Source of the DNA: Patiria miniata
Taxonomy: Eukaryota > Echinodermata > Asteroidea > Valvatida > Asterinidae
NCBI RefSeq assembly: GCF_015706575.1
Contig: NW_024037059.1
Span: forward strand, 32,746,129 to 32,810,128
Direction: 5' to 3'
Length of the DNA stretch: 64,000 nt
Below are positions 33,876-44,042 of the stretch, piece after piece; the first letter of the stretch is position 1; each line of letters starts with the position of its first letter. The notes beneath the pieces were generated by a model. The model saw nothing but the letters and a program-made list of their open reading frames with translations, ran no database searches and had not been told where the DNA came from. Position numbers and translations under genes: made by a program.

Positions 33876-34306
33876 ATCAAACGTGGCTACAAAAAGGGCA
33901 GGAAGGCAAATTATTCTCAAGAAGAGAATCTCTTTATGGCAGACAAGTATGAGGAATTAAAAGATATCATTGATGCCAAGCATAAGGATGCAAACACTAC
34001 CAAGAAAAAGAAAGATGCATGGGCAGCCACTCTAAGCCAACAGTGTGCAAGATTTCCACAGGTTGAAAGATCATAGGATGATTTACAATTATCTTTATTA
34101 TCCAAATTAAAATCTGAGTCAAGAGAATGCCTGTCAAGAAGGCAACCAGAGCGGGAAAACTACCTAAAGAGCAAATTATGGCACAACAAAAAATCCACGA
34201 CTTTTGCGAAGAAATACTGAAGCTAGAAATTGAACTGTTACATGTAAAACGCCAAGTAGGACAGTTAACTGTGCATAATGAAGATAGAGTGTTCTTAAGT
34301 CTGTAA
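33876..34306 (+). pseudogene. Myb/SANT-like DNA-binding protein fossil
   Basis: The forward frame starting near 33876 reads YKKGRKANYSQEENLFMADK, continuing with a helical stretch and then KKKKDAWAATLSQQ...FPQV. It meets an in-frame TAG at 34074-34076, where the family normally has Trp, and then continues DDLQLSLLSKLKSESRE. A one-base frameshift follows near 34125. The next frame opens at ATG 34127 and runs 59 codons to TAA 34304-34306, ending in a coiled-coil-like tail (FCEEILKLEIELLHVKRQ). A basic start, a SANT trihelix (aromatic residues spaced by KKKxxxW) and a short helical C-terminus match the Myb/SANT-like proteins often encoded beside Harbinger-type transposases, and their host-derived relatives. 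Only two lesions break it, so it is either a young fossil or contains sequence errors. Confidence 0.7.
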
Positions 34307-34814
34307 ATAGCTTACAGCTCATAACTTAAAGTATTAACGTGCTGAAAATCAAATACCACTTTGATGTTATCAAGGAAATCAAGTATTTTGCCGGGCAACC
34401 TATTTTTATCCCCCTGGCTGTAAGCCGGAGGGGGATATTGCGATAGCGTATTTCTTCTGTGTGTATGTGCGTGCTTATGTCTGGGCGTGTTCATCTACAT
34501 GTATTCAAACCGTGGACGAAAAATTCCAGAGAACAAAAGAGAACAATATCGTCTACGATTCCCAGCATACGTCCGCGATTGGGGTCGTGTACAAAACCTA
34601 TGGGAGTCTTCCTAAAAAGTTAGAGTACAAACATTAAAGGGACAATAGGACGTCCACGATCGACGATGTGAATGCGCTTGTATGTGCGAGTTTGTCTTAC
34701 AGTCACTATGTGGAAATGTGAACAAAAGATGTCCACATAATGCAGGTTGTGTTGAAGTTATGTGGACTAAGCCGTTCCCAGTGATTGCCAATTCAATTCC
34801 TATATCATAGAAGA
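34307..34814. other. Mostly unassigned, with a short inverted word
   Basis: Contains the short hairpin repeat listed at 34408-34448. No gene is seen. The right end merges into the LINE fragment. Confidence 0.4.
34408..34448 (+). repeat. Short palindromic repeat (partner 47925-47967)
   Basis: ATCCCCCTGGCTGTAAGCCG (continuing GAGGGGGATATTGCGATAGC) forms a hairpin (CCCCCTGGCT facing AGCCGGAGGGGG). It is repeated in reverse complement at 47925-47967, followed in both places by A/T. This is the conserved end of a dispersed element whose remainder I could not align. Confidence 0.75.
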
Positions 34815-35262
34815 CATGCTTTCCATGGGATGGTATGACATACCTCGCAGTTCGTCTTTGTTAAGTGGCTTATCTTGTTGATGTTAATTTTTGTATATGG
34901 ATCCCATATAACACTGCAGTATTCTAGCCGTGGAGGAACTAAGGCAGTATATGCACGTTCCTTGAGCTCCTTGGAGCAGTGGTTTTAGTTGCGACGGACG
35001 AGACCTAAAATCCTGTTGGCGTTACTTGTAATTTTATAAATATGTTTGGTCCATGAAAGTTTTTGTGAGAAGTAGAGGCCCAGATAGGAGTGTTCTGAAA
35101 CAGCTGTTTGTAGGTGGACTCGATGTTGTTACGAAGAAGGGATATGGTCATGCTGTGGCATTTCTCGACGTTAAACTGCATGTGCCACTTGTCAGCCCAT
35201 GACTTTCAACTGTTGAGATCTTGTTGTAGTATGGCATTATCTTCAGCAGTGGAGATTGTTCT
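34815..35262 (-). pseudogene. LINE reverse transcriptase C-terminal fossil, copy E
   Basis: On the minus strand the pieces read STAEDNAILQQDLNS...KSWADKWHMQFNVEKCH, then (frame-shifted) HSSYLGLYFSQKLSWTKHIY, RRNLKHCSKELKERAYTALV, RLEYCSVIWDPYTKININKI. This is the region after the YADD box in Jockey/CR1-type elements, from the Dxx-K-W motif to the LEY...WDP box. Several frameshifts and stops disable it. It begins abruptly at about 35262, where a DIRS fossil on the same strand ends. This suggests a 5'-truncated insertion next to or into that element. Confidence 0.85.
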
Positions 35263-35269
35263 ATAGAGT

Positions 35270-35700
35270 TAACATAACCAGGTTACTAGTGCAGTACTCA
35301 CACCAACAGATTCCAACAAACCCTGGTGTTGGAGTTTGACTGGATGGGGATTGTTAGGGTTAAAGATGCAGAACTGGCACTGATAGTTTTCTTGGAACAC
35401 CACTTGAAGCCCATGTACTCTTTGCAGCCAGTACTGCAGCGACATCTGAAAAGTCTGCTGCTTGGAAGGACAATTTGATAGCATCTAAGCAAACAGATAA
35501 GGACTGTCTGGATCTGGATGAAGTGTCTTGGGGATTGGTTGTACCAGAAGGTCTGGATATTTGGAAAGACAAGTGGTGGGTGGATAATGAGAACCAGGAG
35601 GCAAGAAAAAGCATTAGAGGGACTCACAATAAGTCAATCACCCAGTTACATGTAGATGTAACGGCACATATATGGTATGCTGAAGACACAGGACTGCAAC
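35270..35700 (-). pseudogene. DIRS-type element fossil, recombinase N-terminal part
   Basis: On the minus strand the pieces read YPDLLVQPIPKTLHPDPDS, then SNCPSKQQTFQMSLQ, then VVFQENYQCQFCIFNPNNP, ending with VGVSTALV. This corresponds to the end of the RNase H/methylase region and the start of the tyrosine-recombinase domain in DIRS-like retroelements (DLLxQ...HPxPxx, and the SAM-like core-binding part). Stops (for example after YLFA) and frame changes make it dead. It continues the fossil at 38091-38340, from which it is separated by an insertion and unreadable sequence. Confidence 0.65.
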
Positions 35701-36565
35701 TAACCCCTTGGTGATACTGGTAACGATATGGGGGTGCAGCGCAAAGGCCAGGGTACACAAATAGGCTTCCATCAGGCCCAGGAATGTGGCCCACTAACCC
35801 AGAGGGAGAGTTTGCCAGACAGTAGCCAATGTTTCTATTCGGAAGTGATTTGGTTGAATGAAAGCACTATTAAGGGACCAAAGGTTGATGATTGGTGGTC
35901 AAATGCCCGACTTCTTTGAAGCCAGGATGAAAATCGAAGAGAAAACCATGACTGTGTTTTGAAGAGGAACCATGGTTTTCTTGTCTTTAGAGGTATAATT
36001 TCCTACTCCAGGCAATTCCGCTAATGGAACATAAATTTGATGTCCTGTGTAATCACTGTCCCTTGGGTCCACGCAATCGTTGTGATTTGAAGGAACATGT
36101 TTATCTGTAGGACACTGTTTAAGTAGATGTGAGCGTCATGATGCCGGAAGTCAGGCTTGGCTGTAGCCCAGTTGAAAGGGTGGCTTGCCCTGACAGACTG
36201 GGTAGTGTAAGAGTGACAAAAACCCACTTGATTGCTCCTTTTCCAGTTGTCTGTGCACGCAAAACAGATGATTTACCTGAGGGTTGATTCTTCTATTCTT
36301 TCCTCTGTCTCCAGGTATTTGGCTTCTTTCAGCCTAAACGTCACCAAACTCACTATCAAATACATGTAAGCCACTGTCAATGAGGATTAGTTCTTTATAA
36401 TGTGCTCTTTGGATCCCAGGGAAGGCCAGAAAGGTTAAGTACTAACAATGGGTGCAACAAGGAAGTGAAGTTGCTACCCCAGTATCAAACTCTCATAGGT
36501 ATAAGCCTAAACAAGTCGTCCAAATAACTGGCTGTATAGAAGGGATGAAAGGGATGTGGGTTTGG
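35701..36565. other. Unassigned, expected DIRS interior
   Basis: By position this should hold the DLFAT...VAPxWP part of the DIRS fossil. I cannot read it convincingly in any frame. No other feature is seen. Confidence 0.35.
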
Positions 36566-38090
36566 AATCCCGGGACATACCGTTATTTCGTTTTACCGTT
36601 TTGGATTTCCTCAAAAACAAAAACAGTAAACAAACCATTGACTGTTTTCTCGTTTTACAGTTTTGTAAAATGGTCAAACGGTATAAAGTCACACACAAAA
36701 AAACAATTAGGCCTACCTCTTTTATTGTAAAAAGCGATAAACGGTTAGTTGCTTTACTTTTCGAGTGTTGTTTTACAAAAACATGACAATGACAAAATGG
36801 TCAATAGTCTAGTCGACTATTAAGGTTTGGCAATTAAGCAATGCACCTTGGGATTGAGTCACTGCCTGGCAAATTGCCCTCCTTACATTTATGTTGTTCG
36901 CACGACAGAATTGCGAATATTGGCTATTGAACTTTGAAGAGCCGCGCCGAACTCCAATTTCCTTCAACATAATCTGCAACGTCTTCATACGTTAATATCA
37001 TCCCCTATCCCTTGTGAATTTCCTCCTTGAAATTTCCCAGTGCCATTTTTGCTTGTAACTGTTTAAGCCCCACCAACTGAATCGCAGTGGATGGGCTCAG
37101 GGTCACGCCAGGAATCACACCACGCATTAATTCGTGCACGGCATGATCCCCCTCCACCCCCTTGCCCACCGCCACAAAATGCACTACGGACGGTTAACTG
37201 TTACACTGAACAGTCTGTATTCAATACTGACCGTTTTGCTGTTTTTCAAAGTTATTTGTGTAAAACTGTAAAACAAAAATCATTGATCGTTATGCTGTAA
37301 TGAATTTTATTAAGGGAATAAATGTGTGCTCCGGAGGTTTTTATCACTCGTTTAATACCGCTTAGAGTCTGGGTGCTGATAATTACCCGAGCCGGAGGCG
37401 AGGGTAATTATCAGCACCCAGACTCTAAGCGGTATTAAACAGAGTGATAAATACCGACCGAGCACATATTTATTCCCATTCATAAATACCTTATCCGTAA
37501 AAAAATATCAAATAATTCGTTCAAAAAATCCCGATTTTGTTCAACAAGTTCACTTCATGCTTTTTGAAACATCCCTCTAGCAAAATAATGGAGTGTTCAG
37601 CTGGCGAGTAAGATGTAAACAACCCTTTTATGGAGATTGACGCGCGCGTAACATGTTCTGCGCGATGTCACGCAGAACGCACCTGGGGCGTTGCGTTTTG
37701 AATTTAGAACTATAAAATTCTGACTCGCTTGTAGTGTTGCGCATGCCTACGTGAGGATTGTGAACGTTCAACCAATGAAACGGTAAGAGGCACTGGATTT
37801 TTAGGAGTCCACATTTTATTGTGACACTGGAAAAGTGTTTAAGACCAGCTAGCCATGTCTTTATCATCCGTTTAAGACCGGCCACGTGACGGGCTCTCGA
37901 CCAATAGGAATAGCTAAACTGTCTGAGGTATTTATGAATAACTGATAAAACGGAATAACCTATTTATCTGAATACCATTCGACCGTTTTACAAAACTGTA
38001 AAACGACAAAACAGTCAATGGTTTGTTTACTGTTTTTGTTTGTGAGGAAATCCAAAACGGTAAAACGAAATAACGGTATGTACCGGGATT
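36566..38090. mobile_element. Inverted-repeat element (~120-bp TIRs) inserted in the DIRS fossil
   Basis: AATCCCGGGACATACCGTTA and the following ~100 bases (36566-36684) are nearly identical to the reverse complement of 37971-38090. The repeats share the run TACCGTTATTTCGTTTTACC and AAACAGTAAACAAACCATTG. They bound a 1.5-kb segment that interrupts the DIRS reading frame right after LDTPHN on the minus strand. The interior left half (36685-37313) encodes nothing recognisable. The right half is a separate nested element (37314-37945). No clear target duplication was found. Confidence 0.85.
37314..37945 (+). mobile_element. Palindrome-capped MITE, family P, copy 1
   Basis: A hairpin with 75-base arms (37314-37388 and 37402-37477) and loop GAGCCGGAGGCGA starts with GGGAATAA and ends TTATTCCC. 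It is followed by a body (about 37479-37940) bounded by TTCATAAATACC and its inverse GGTATTTATGAA. The body holds CGCGCGCG-rich sequence and CTCTCGACCAATAGGAAT. Copies of the same family lie at 40663-40866 plus 42854-43190 (split) and, inverted, at 45725-46563. It encodes no protein. It is nested inside the 36566-38090 element. Confidence 0.85.
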
Positions 38091-38340
38091 GTGTGGAGTG
38101 TCCAATACATCGAAGACATGTTGGGCCATTGGACAATGTAGAGAGCATTCTGTGGAAATCGCACAGCCCCGTGATAGCATCTCTGCAATCATGTTGTCTT
38201 TGCCAGACAGGTGGCTTGTTTGCACTAGTTGTAGTAAAATCTGGCTAGCGATGCTCCATCTGGGAAGCTTCCATGTTAGTAGTATGCACAAGGAAGGACA
38301 ATGAGTGCCCCCCCCCCCCCCCGGAACTTCATGTAAGACG
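38091..38340 (-). pseudogene. DIRS-type element fossil, RNase H end
   Basis: On the minus strand, GGTHCPSLCILLTWKLPRWS continues through LVQTSHLSGKDNMIAEMLSR to STECSLHCPMAQHVFDVLD and TPHN. This is the end of the RNase H domain of DIRS-like retroelements (GGTxSxxL, HxxGxxNxxADxLSRG, TEWSL). The same RNase H stretch is found at 54928-55206 and 61770-62040. A run of fourteen C (about 38310-38324) lies within it and shifts the frame. The element is cut here by the inserted TIR element. Confidence 0.8.
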
Positions 38341-38772
38341 CTACTGTTGAGCAAGGGTATATTGCATGTAAAGTTCTGATGTGAAAGCCACCATTCCAGA
38401 TGGGACTAAATTATAGGGTTTATGAGGACAGGCTGGGTAATGGCATCCTTGGCGTGGGAAGCTGGAACAGCTTTGCGACTGAGACCCGGAATGTTGCCTA
38501 ATTCGGGAAAGGTGGCATGAAGAATGCCCAGAAGAAGCTTGAGTGCAGTATGGTCCATGTCATAATATGGTGAGGCGGTGGACACACCGGTATCGAGCAT
38601 GTGTATAGCTGTCCCATACTCTAGGGCAATTTGACAGTAAAAGCTTGACACTTCAGAAGAGAATTTCACATTTCAAGTGCATATAACATACACACATGAT
38701 TTTGAACAAATTGTTCTTACAGGTCTACCACTACTAATTGAGGTCCTTCTAATTTTTATTATATAAATATTA
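38341..38772. other. Unassigned sequence
   Basis: Possibly more of the DIRS fossil, because an open reverse frame at 38406-38669 lies upstream of the RNase H part. I cannot recognise RT motifs in it. Confidence 0.35.
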
Positions 38773-40378
38773 CTAAGGCCAAACAAAAAAAATGGTGTGT
38801 TTACGGTAACCCGACCGACCTGGAATTTTTTCGGCCAAATTGCCGACCTCAAACTTTTTATTGCCATTTTGAAGGTTGATAATGAGCGTATCGGCCCGAT
38901 ACGCTGGAATTGCGGCCGGCCCGATACGCCAACAAAAAAATGCCGATCACATTTTTTAGCCCCTGATACGCACAATATAATTATCATACACGCCATTAAA
39001 ATGCACAATTTGATCGTTACATACGCCATTATTTCATCTTGACATGCAAAATCTTGACCAAAATCCTGTTTTTCCGATGCATGTGTGATCAAAATGCACA
39101 CGATGATGTGTTCTGTCGTCGACCACCAACAGCACCCGGCTAACATACAGCATGGTACACTGGTTCCCTTCGCCAGCTTACGGAATCAATGCTATGATGA
39201 AGGACCGGAACCAGTGACTACTGCCTCTCTCACCGGTCCATACTTCGTAGCATGATGATGTAGTGGGCCGAAGTTGGATCGTAAAAATATTACCAAACAA
39301 ACATCGCTGGAGAAAGAGAATTTCTGCGAATTAATTCACAGAACGTGATCTTTACATCGCTGGAGAAAGAGAATTTCTGCGAATTAATTCACAGAACGTG
39401 ATCTTTACTTTCTGTGTGTATGTGTTTTCCATTAAAATGACGAGATTGCAAAGCTCAAACTTGTGGCGAAACATCGTAGCATGTTTCTGCAGTAGTGCAA
39501 GATTTTCGGCCACGTGGGCCGTGAGCACGGCGCGATGTTCGGCCAGCCAGGTGGAATGTTGGCGGTGCCAGCGGCCGTGATGTATGTTAAGCATAAAGTG
39601 GAATCACCGACCTCAAATATATTTTTAATTAGGTGAGGCAAGTTTTAATCACTTTTGATAGCCAGTCTTGAAAATTTTCGTGGCGCAAATGAAAATAATC
39701 CAGGCACAAAATAAACATGATTCCTTGCTCTATGATTAGTACGAATGATGCTCCATTAATCAGCGCCCCCAAAAAATTGGCGAAATAATTTTCCGACCTA
39801 CTGACGCTATTTTGAAAGGCATGTAATCGGAAGCAAAAGTTGTTTTTTTCTCCACCTTAATTTCTTAATTTGAAATTTACATGTAAATGTAATTCATACT
39901 TTTCTAGTTAGGAAGCAATGAAACACAGGTTGTGAAATGTTAATTTTTTATAAGTTAACAATTTTGATTTTTTTTCTTTAATTACAAAAATATTAGTGAC
40001 CTACAAGATCTCCTCTGAATTTCAAGGACAAATCTTAAGATAAAGACCCCCAGATTTGCTCTAAAATGCACCAGAGAGCTTCTACAGTTCAAACATTTTC
40101 GGGTTGTTGAATCACAGCAAATCTTCCACCACATGTTTGAAAAAATCCTGGGGAGAACCCTGGCCGACGATACAAATTAATTTGGATTGAAATGTATCGA
40201 CTGAATATCTTCAATGCTTGAATAGTGGTTTTATACAATTTTTTGCGAAAGAACACGCATGGGCATGCAGAACTGAAATGAAAAAAAAAATTACAAAATA
40301 AAATTATTTCCCTACCTACCTACCTGGATTTTTTTCAGGCCGTTACCGTAAACACACAATTTTTTTTTTTGGGCCTAA
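38773..40378. mobile_element. 1.6-kb TIR element
   Basis: TAAGGCCAAACAAAAAAAAT followed by GGTGTGTTTACGGTAACC at 38773-38811 is inverted at about 40341-40378 (GTTACCGTAAACACACAATT to GGGCCTAA). The TIRs are imperfect and extend into a CCGACCTGGAATTTTTT / AAAAATCCAGGTAGG region. Inside, a 53-base unit starting ACATCGCTGGAGAAAGAGAA is tandemly duplicated (39301-39353 and 39354-39406). The reverse-strand frame at 39352-39594 has a coding-like look but no motif I recognise. It is a non-autonomous or badly decayed DNA transposon. Confidence 0.75.
39301..39406 (+). repeat. Exact 53-bp tandem duplication
   Basis: Two adjacent copies of ACATCGCTGGAGAAAGAGAA...GTGATCTTT are identical over 53 bases. 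This indicates a recent replication slip or an assembly duplication within the TIR element. Confidence 0.95.
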
Positions 40379-40662
40379 GTGTGTAACAGCGTGACACCAA
40401 AAGGACATAGGGTTTTAATACTCATTTCAGAATTGCTAAAACCCTGTGAATCTACAGAACCAAATACAATTTTTAAATGTAGTAAGTATACATTAGGTAT
40501 CCAGCTACAAAACATCACCCTGAAAAAATTAAATCATTCTCATGTAGCAAGAAATACGTTACCATAAATGAGTCTGCATATGGTAACAGCGCGACAGTAA
40601 CAGCATGACCTCTGGCTTACGCATAAAGTCCAATTGAAAATGAGCCTATATACATGTACTAA

Positions 40663-40866
40663 GGGAATAAATTGTGCTTGGGAGGTGTTAAACACTATGT
40701 TTAAGACTGCTTGGAGTCTGGATGGTGATAATTACTGTCCAAAAGACAAAACAAGTCAAAATTTAAATTTCCAACGATTACGTTCAACAATTCCACTTCA
40801 TAATTTTCAAACACTCTTCTAGCTATTAAATTTTATCACTTAAATGATCAAATTGTTTATAAGCAG
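40663..40866 (+). mobile_element. Family P element, copy 2, left fragment
   Basis: From AAGGGAATAAATTGTGCTTG this matches the left arm of the palindrome at 37314, including GGAGTCTGGATGGTGATAAT against GAGTCTGGGTGCTGATAATT. It then matches the start of the body (GTTCAACAATTCCACTTCAT against GTTCAACAAGTTCACTTCAT). The second palindrome arm is missing. The match stops where a 2-kb segment with an SGNH-hydrolase ORF begins, and resumes at 42854. Confidence 0.75.
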
Positions 40867-42853
40867 GAATATCGATTCAACTGGGTCTGTTTTGATGTCT
40901 GATAGTCGAGCAGTCCCTCTGCATGGCATATTTGTGCAACAAGCCCATACACATACGGCTGGGATACATGATACCTAACGGCTAGAATAAACCAATTAGA
41001 GCACGGGATTTCTAGCCAATGCGCAAGCAAGAAAAGTTTGAGCATGCAGTCACTTTTGTCTCAGCCTCCAACGGACAAACACTGGATTAATTGAATGCGT
41101 CTCCAAAATTTTGTTTGTTGCCGCTACTGGAAAGTCATATTTCGTTTGGTGCTCAGGATATATCCTATAAAGGACGCATCAGCTTTAGGTTCGATATAAC
41201 TTTGTTTTCTGAACCCTTGGTTGTCTCAACAACGATTGAAATTCCTCCTGGAAAAATTGAGCCGCGGCTGTTCGACCGGAGCGGTTGTGGGCCAAAACCA
41301 TCTATATTAATAGCTCGTCTGTAGGCTCAGTGGAGCATCCCCGAAGAGGAACCCGACCAGGAGTGGCCTTTCATAGCATCATGATTCCAAAGACGATCGC
41401 GGAGAAGGAGAATGCCACGCCCAAAGCATCAAGCGCAGCCGCCAGCAAGATTGCGAGACGGCGATGGGGTCCTCCCGCCGCCGAAACAGCCAGCGCGAGC
41501 CCTCGAACCACCAGCGGGAGCCATGCCGATGGATGGGGCCCAAAGCACTACCAAGAACGTGCCGGAGGATGCCGCCGGGCAGCAGACAGTCGCACCGGGT
41601 AGGGGTCTCTTATTCGCTGGGTAGCGCAGCCTTTGGACCTCGATATCACTGTCTTGTGGAATGGCAAGAGTGGCGGCAGGATAGGTGATCTTCCTGACTT
41701 ACTGAGTAATATGCAAGGTCCCCTTCCCTCTATTATAATTGTACATTTGGGTTCGAATGACTTGGGCAACGTTGATTTTTTCTCCATTCGGCAACGTGTG
41801 GTGCTTTTTATGCAGTTGTGTAGGGACACCTATCCTGGTGCACTTTTGCTCTGGTCTGAAATTCTCCCCAGGGCATTTTATTATGGGGCCAATCCCCAAG
41901 AAAGCATGGACAGGCAACGGCGAGCAGTTAACCGCTGGTCGCGGTCCCGCTGTGGCAGAATGGGAGCAATAAGTTTGAAACACCCCCAATTCATTCGAAC
42001 CCATTTTCACCTATACCGAAGAGATGGGGTGCACCTTTCACCCGCCGGGAATACCCTTTTCAGGGATAATTTGCGATCGGCCATTGGGCACTTTTTGTAC
42101 AGTTTGTAGAGCTTTTTTCTTCTGGACAGGTGCTTGCAGAAGGTGGGTTGTTTTCTTTCCTTGGGCCGCGCTAGGCGCGTGTGGCGTTTTTTGTGCTCGT
42201 GAAATAAAACAGCCCACGATATTCCCCATTTTGGGTTATTATAGTGGCTTACTTTCTACATTAATTAAAGGAAGTATAACCACAATGTATATGTTATTGT
42301 TTATTGCATTAAGGTTATTAATTATAATCGTAGTTGTAACAGGTAGCAGCTTCTCCCTTGAGTCAATTCAACAGGGGAGGAGCACCGTTCTTCCTTCTGT
42401 GAGTACAAACCAAGGAATCGAACGGTGCCTGGGAATTTATAGTTTATTGTTTATGGCATTTGGAGTGTGTATTGTTAAGTGTTATTCATCATTACATGCC
42501 ATGACCTAGGTTGATCTGGTCTCCCGACCGGGTGTCCACTCGGCCTTATGTGGCACTCGTTAATAGCCACACTAAATGCATTTACGTTGATTGATGGTTC
42601 TGGGCTTCTGGTGCCCATTGGCTGTAATGATTAATGGTTCTGGGCTTGTGGTGCTCAGGGGCTTCTGGTGCCCAACTCTGATATTGATATGGATATTGAC
42701 AAATTATTTGGTGCTACACAATTGAAATAATACCCGGTGGCCCAAATGAAAAACGGTAGCCGGAGTAACAGTTTGAAGAAATGTTTTGAATAAACCGTTT
42801 GGCTGAGGCGTGTAGTCACACACACATTTGGACTGCGTGTTTCTTTCATTTAT
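40867..42853 (+). mobile_element. Ngaro/DIRS-type retroelement fragment carrying an SGNH hydrolase ORF
   Basis: This segment splits copy 2 of family P. It contains an ORF of the esterase-like kind known from Ngaro elements. An A/T-rich trailer follows, with short direct repeats GGTTCTGGGCTTCTGGTGCC near 42595 and 42635 and a third partial one at 42659. Such repeats at the 3' end fit the split direct repeats of Ngaro elements. No reverse transcriptase or recombinase is present, so it is an internally deleted copy. The junctions with family P show TTTATAAGCAG at 40857 facing CTGCTTATAAA at 42854. Confidence 0.55.
41285..42109 (+). pseudogene. SGNH/GDSL-type hydrolase ORF of a retroelement, one in-frame stop
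   Basis: One forward frame runs from about 41285 to TAG/TAA-ended 42109 with a single interrupting TAG at 41600-41602. The first ~105 codons are Ala/Pro/Arg-rich and low in complexity. Directly after the stop comes GSLIRWV (block I, Ser at 41606-41608). IIIVHLGSNDLG follows (block III, Gly and Asn at about 41750-41758), then LLWSEILPR, and finally YRRDGVHLSPAGN (block V, Asp at 42023 and His at 42032). These give the Ser-Gly-Asn-His set of the SGNH hydrolase fold, in the order used by hydrolase ORFs of Ngaro retrotransposons and some CR1 elements. The role of this enzyme in such elements is unknown. Block I lacks the usual GDS Asp. Length ~170 residues after the stop is normal for the domain. 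Confidence 0.75.
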
Positions 42854-43190
42854 CTGCTTATAAATAATGGAATGTCCAGCTTGCGAGTAAGACATGTAAA
42901 CAACTCCTTTTATAGAGATTGGCACGCGTGTCACGCGTACTGCACGATGTTGTGCAGATGCAGCTGTGGCGAGTGCGTTGTGAATTTAGGACTATTAAAT
43001 ACAGACTCACTGGTAGTATTGCGCATGCCTACATGAGGATTGTGAACGTTCAACAAATGAAAGGGTAAAGACACTAGATTTCATAGGAGTCCACATTTCA
43101 TGTGACACTGGAAAAGTGTTTAAGATCAGCCAGGTGACGGGCTCTCCACCAATGGGAATGGGTAAACTGTCTTAGGCATTTATGAAAGAA
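42854..43190 (+). mobile_element. Family P element, copy 2, right fragment
   Basis: From AATAATGGAATGTCCAGCTT onward this follows 37585-37945 closely. Shared landmarks are GTAAACAACTCCTTTTATAG, GCGCATGCCTAC, GAGGATTGTGAACGTTCAAC, GGAGTCCACATTT, CACTGGAAAAGTGTTTAAGA, GTGACGGGCTCTC and CCACCAATGGGAAT. It is the continuation of the left fragment at 40663-40866. Confidence 0.85.
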
Positions 43191-43423
43191 GATTAAAGTA
43201 TCTCCAAAATTTACATTAAGTGTTGTAGACTTAAACTCAACTTAAACATTACATTACCACAACCCCAAGGTTTTCCTATTTTTCTTAATTAATCAACTTA
43301 ATTGCCTAATTATGCACTTCAGCTATTTTAAGAATATTTGGAAGTCCGAGTTCATAGTATTGACCACACATGTAGGCACAGATTTAACAAATTTCCCCAG
43401 ACGTTGTTCTTGACAGGTTCCCA

Positions 43424-44042
43424 GCAGCCGATTTCACGAAACCTTACGCAATGGCGCAACTTTGCTTGCGCCACAATTTATTGCGTAAGCTGCACAACAT
43501 TTCATGCTCCGCAAAATTTCACTTATGACACATCTCACGAAAGTCCGCGACTAGCGCAATAAATGATGGCATAACTTGTGCAATAATTTCAGGTGGCGTA
43601 AGTTGTGGCGTAGCGACTGAAAATGACCTATTTTACCAGAAAATCGGGACTGTCGTGGAGCCCGTTATTGCACAACTTATCAAGGTTGATACAAAACACT
43701 CACAACTTTAGGTTTGAAGTAAATGAAGTTGTATTTTACTCGTTACATAATTTTTAGAGTTGCCGAACGATTTCGAAGAAAGTTGAACAAGAGAGTTTTC
43801 AAAATGGCGGGCTGACGTGATGCAACGACTGTTTCGCAAACGAACAAATTCACACACAAATAGCTGTCGTAAATGTTGATTTTATACTTGTCCAAGATGT
43901 TTAAATTATTTTATAATGTTGCACAGCTATGCCAAGTTTCGTGAAATCGATCGTAAGTTTATTGCGCAGCTGCACAACAAATTTGTTGCATAAGTCTTAT
44001 ATACATGTCGCAAGCTGCGCACTTTTTCGTGAATTCGGCTGC
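43424..44042. mobile_element. 619-bp TIR element with internal TTGCGCAA-type words
   Basis: GCAGCCGATTTCACGAAA at 43424 is inverted at 44023-44042 (TTTTTCGTGAATTCGGCTGC). Inside, many copies of TTGCGYAA, TTGTGCAA and their inverses (GCACAACAT, GCACAACTTA, TTGCGCAGCTGCACAAC) cluster near both ends, an arrangement typical of subterminal transposase-binding repeats. It encodes no protein. A target duplication was not established. Confidence 0.75.

Noticed and set aside
38673..39594. Reverse frames inside the 1.6-kb TIR element as a transposase
   Set aside because: No catalytic motif or known domain could be read; left as part of the element.
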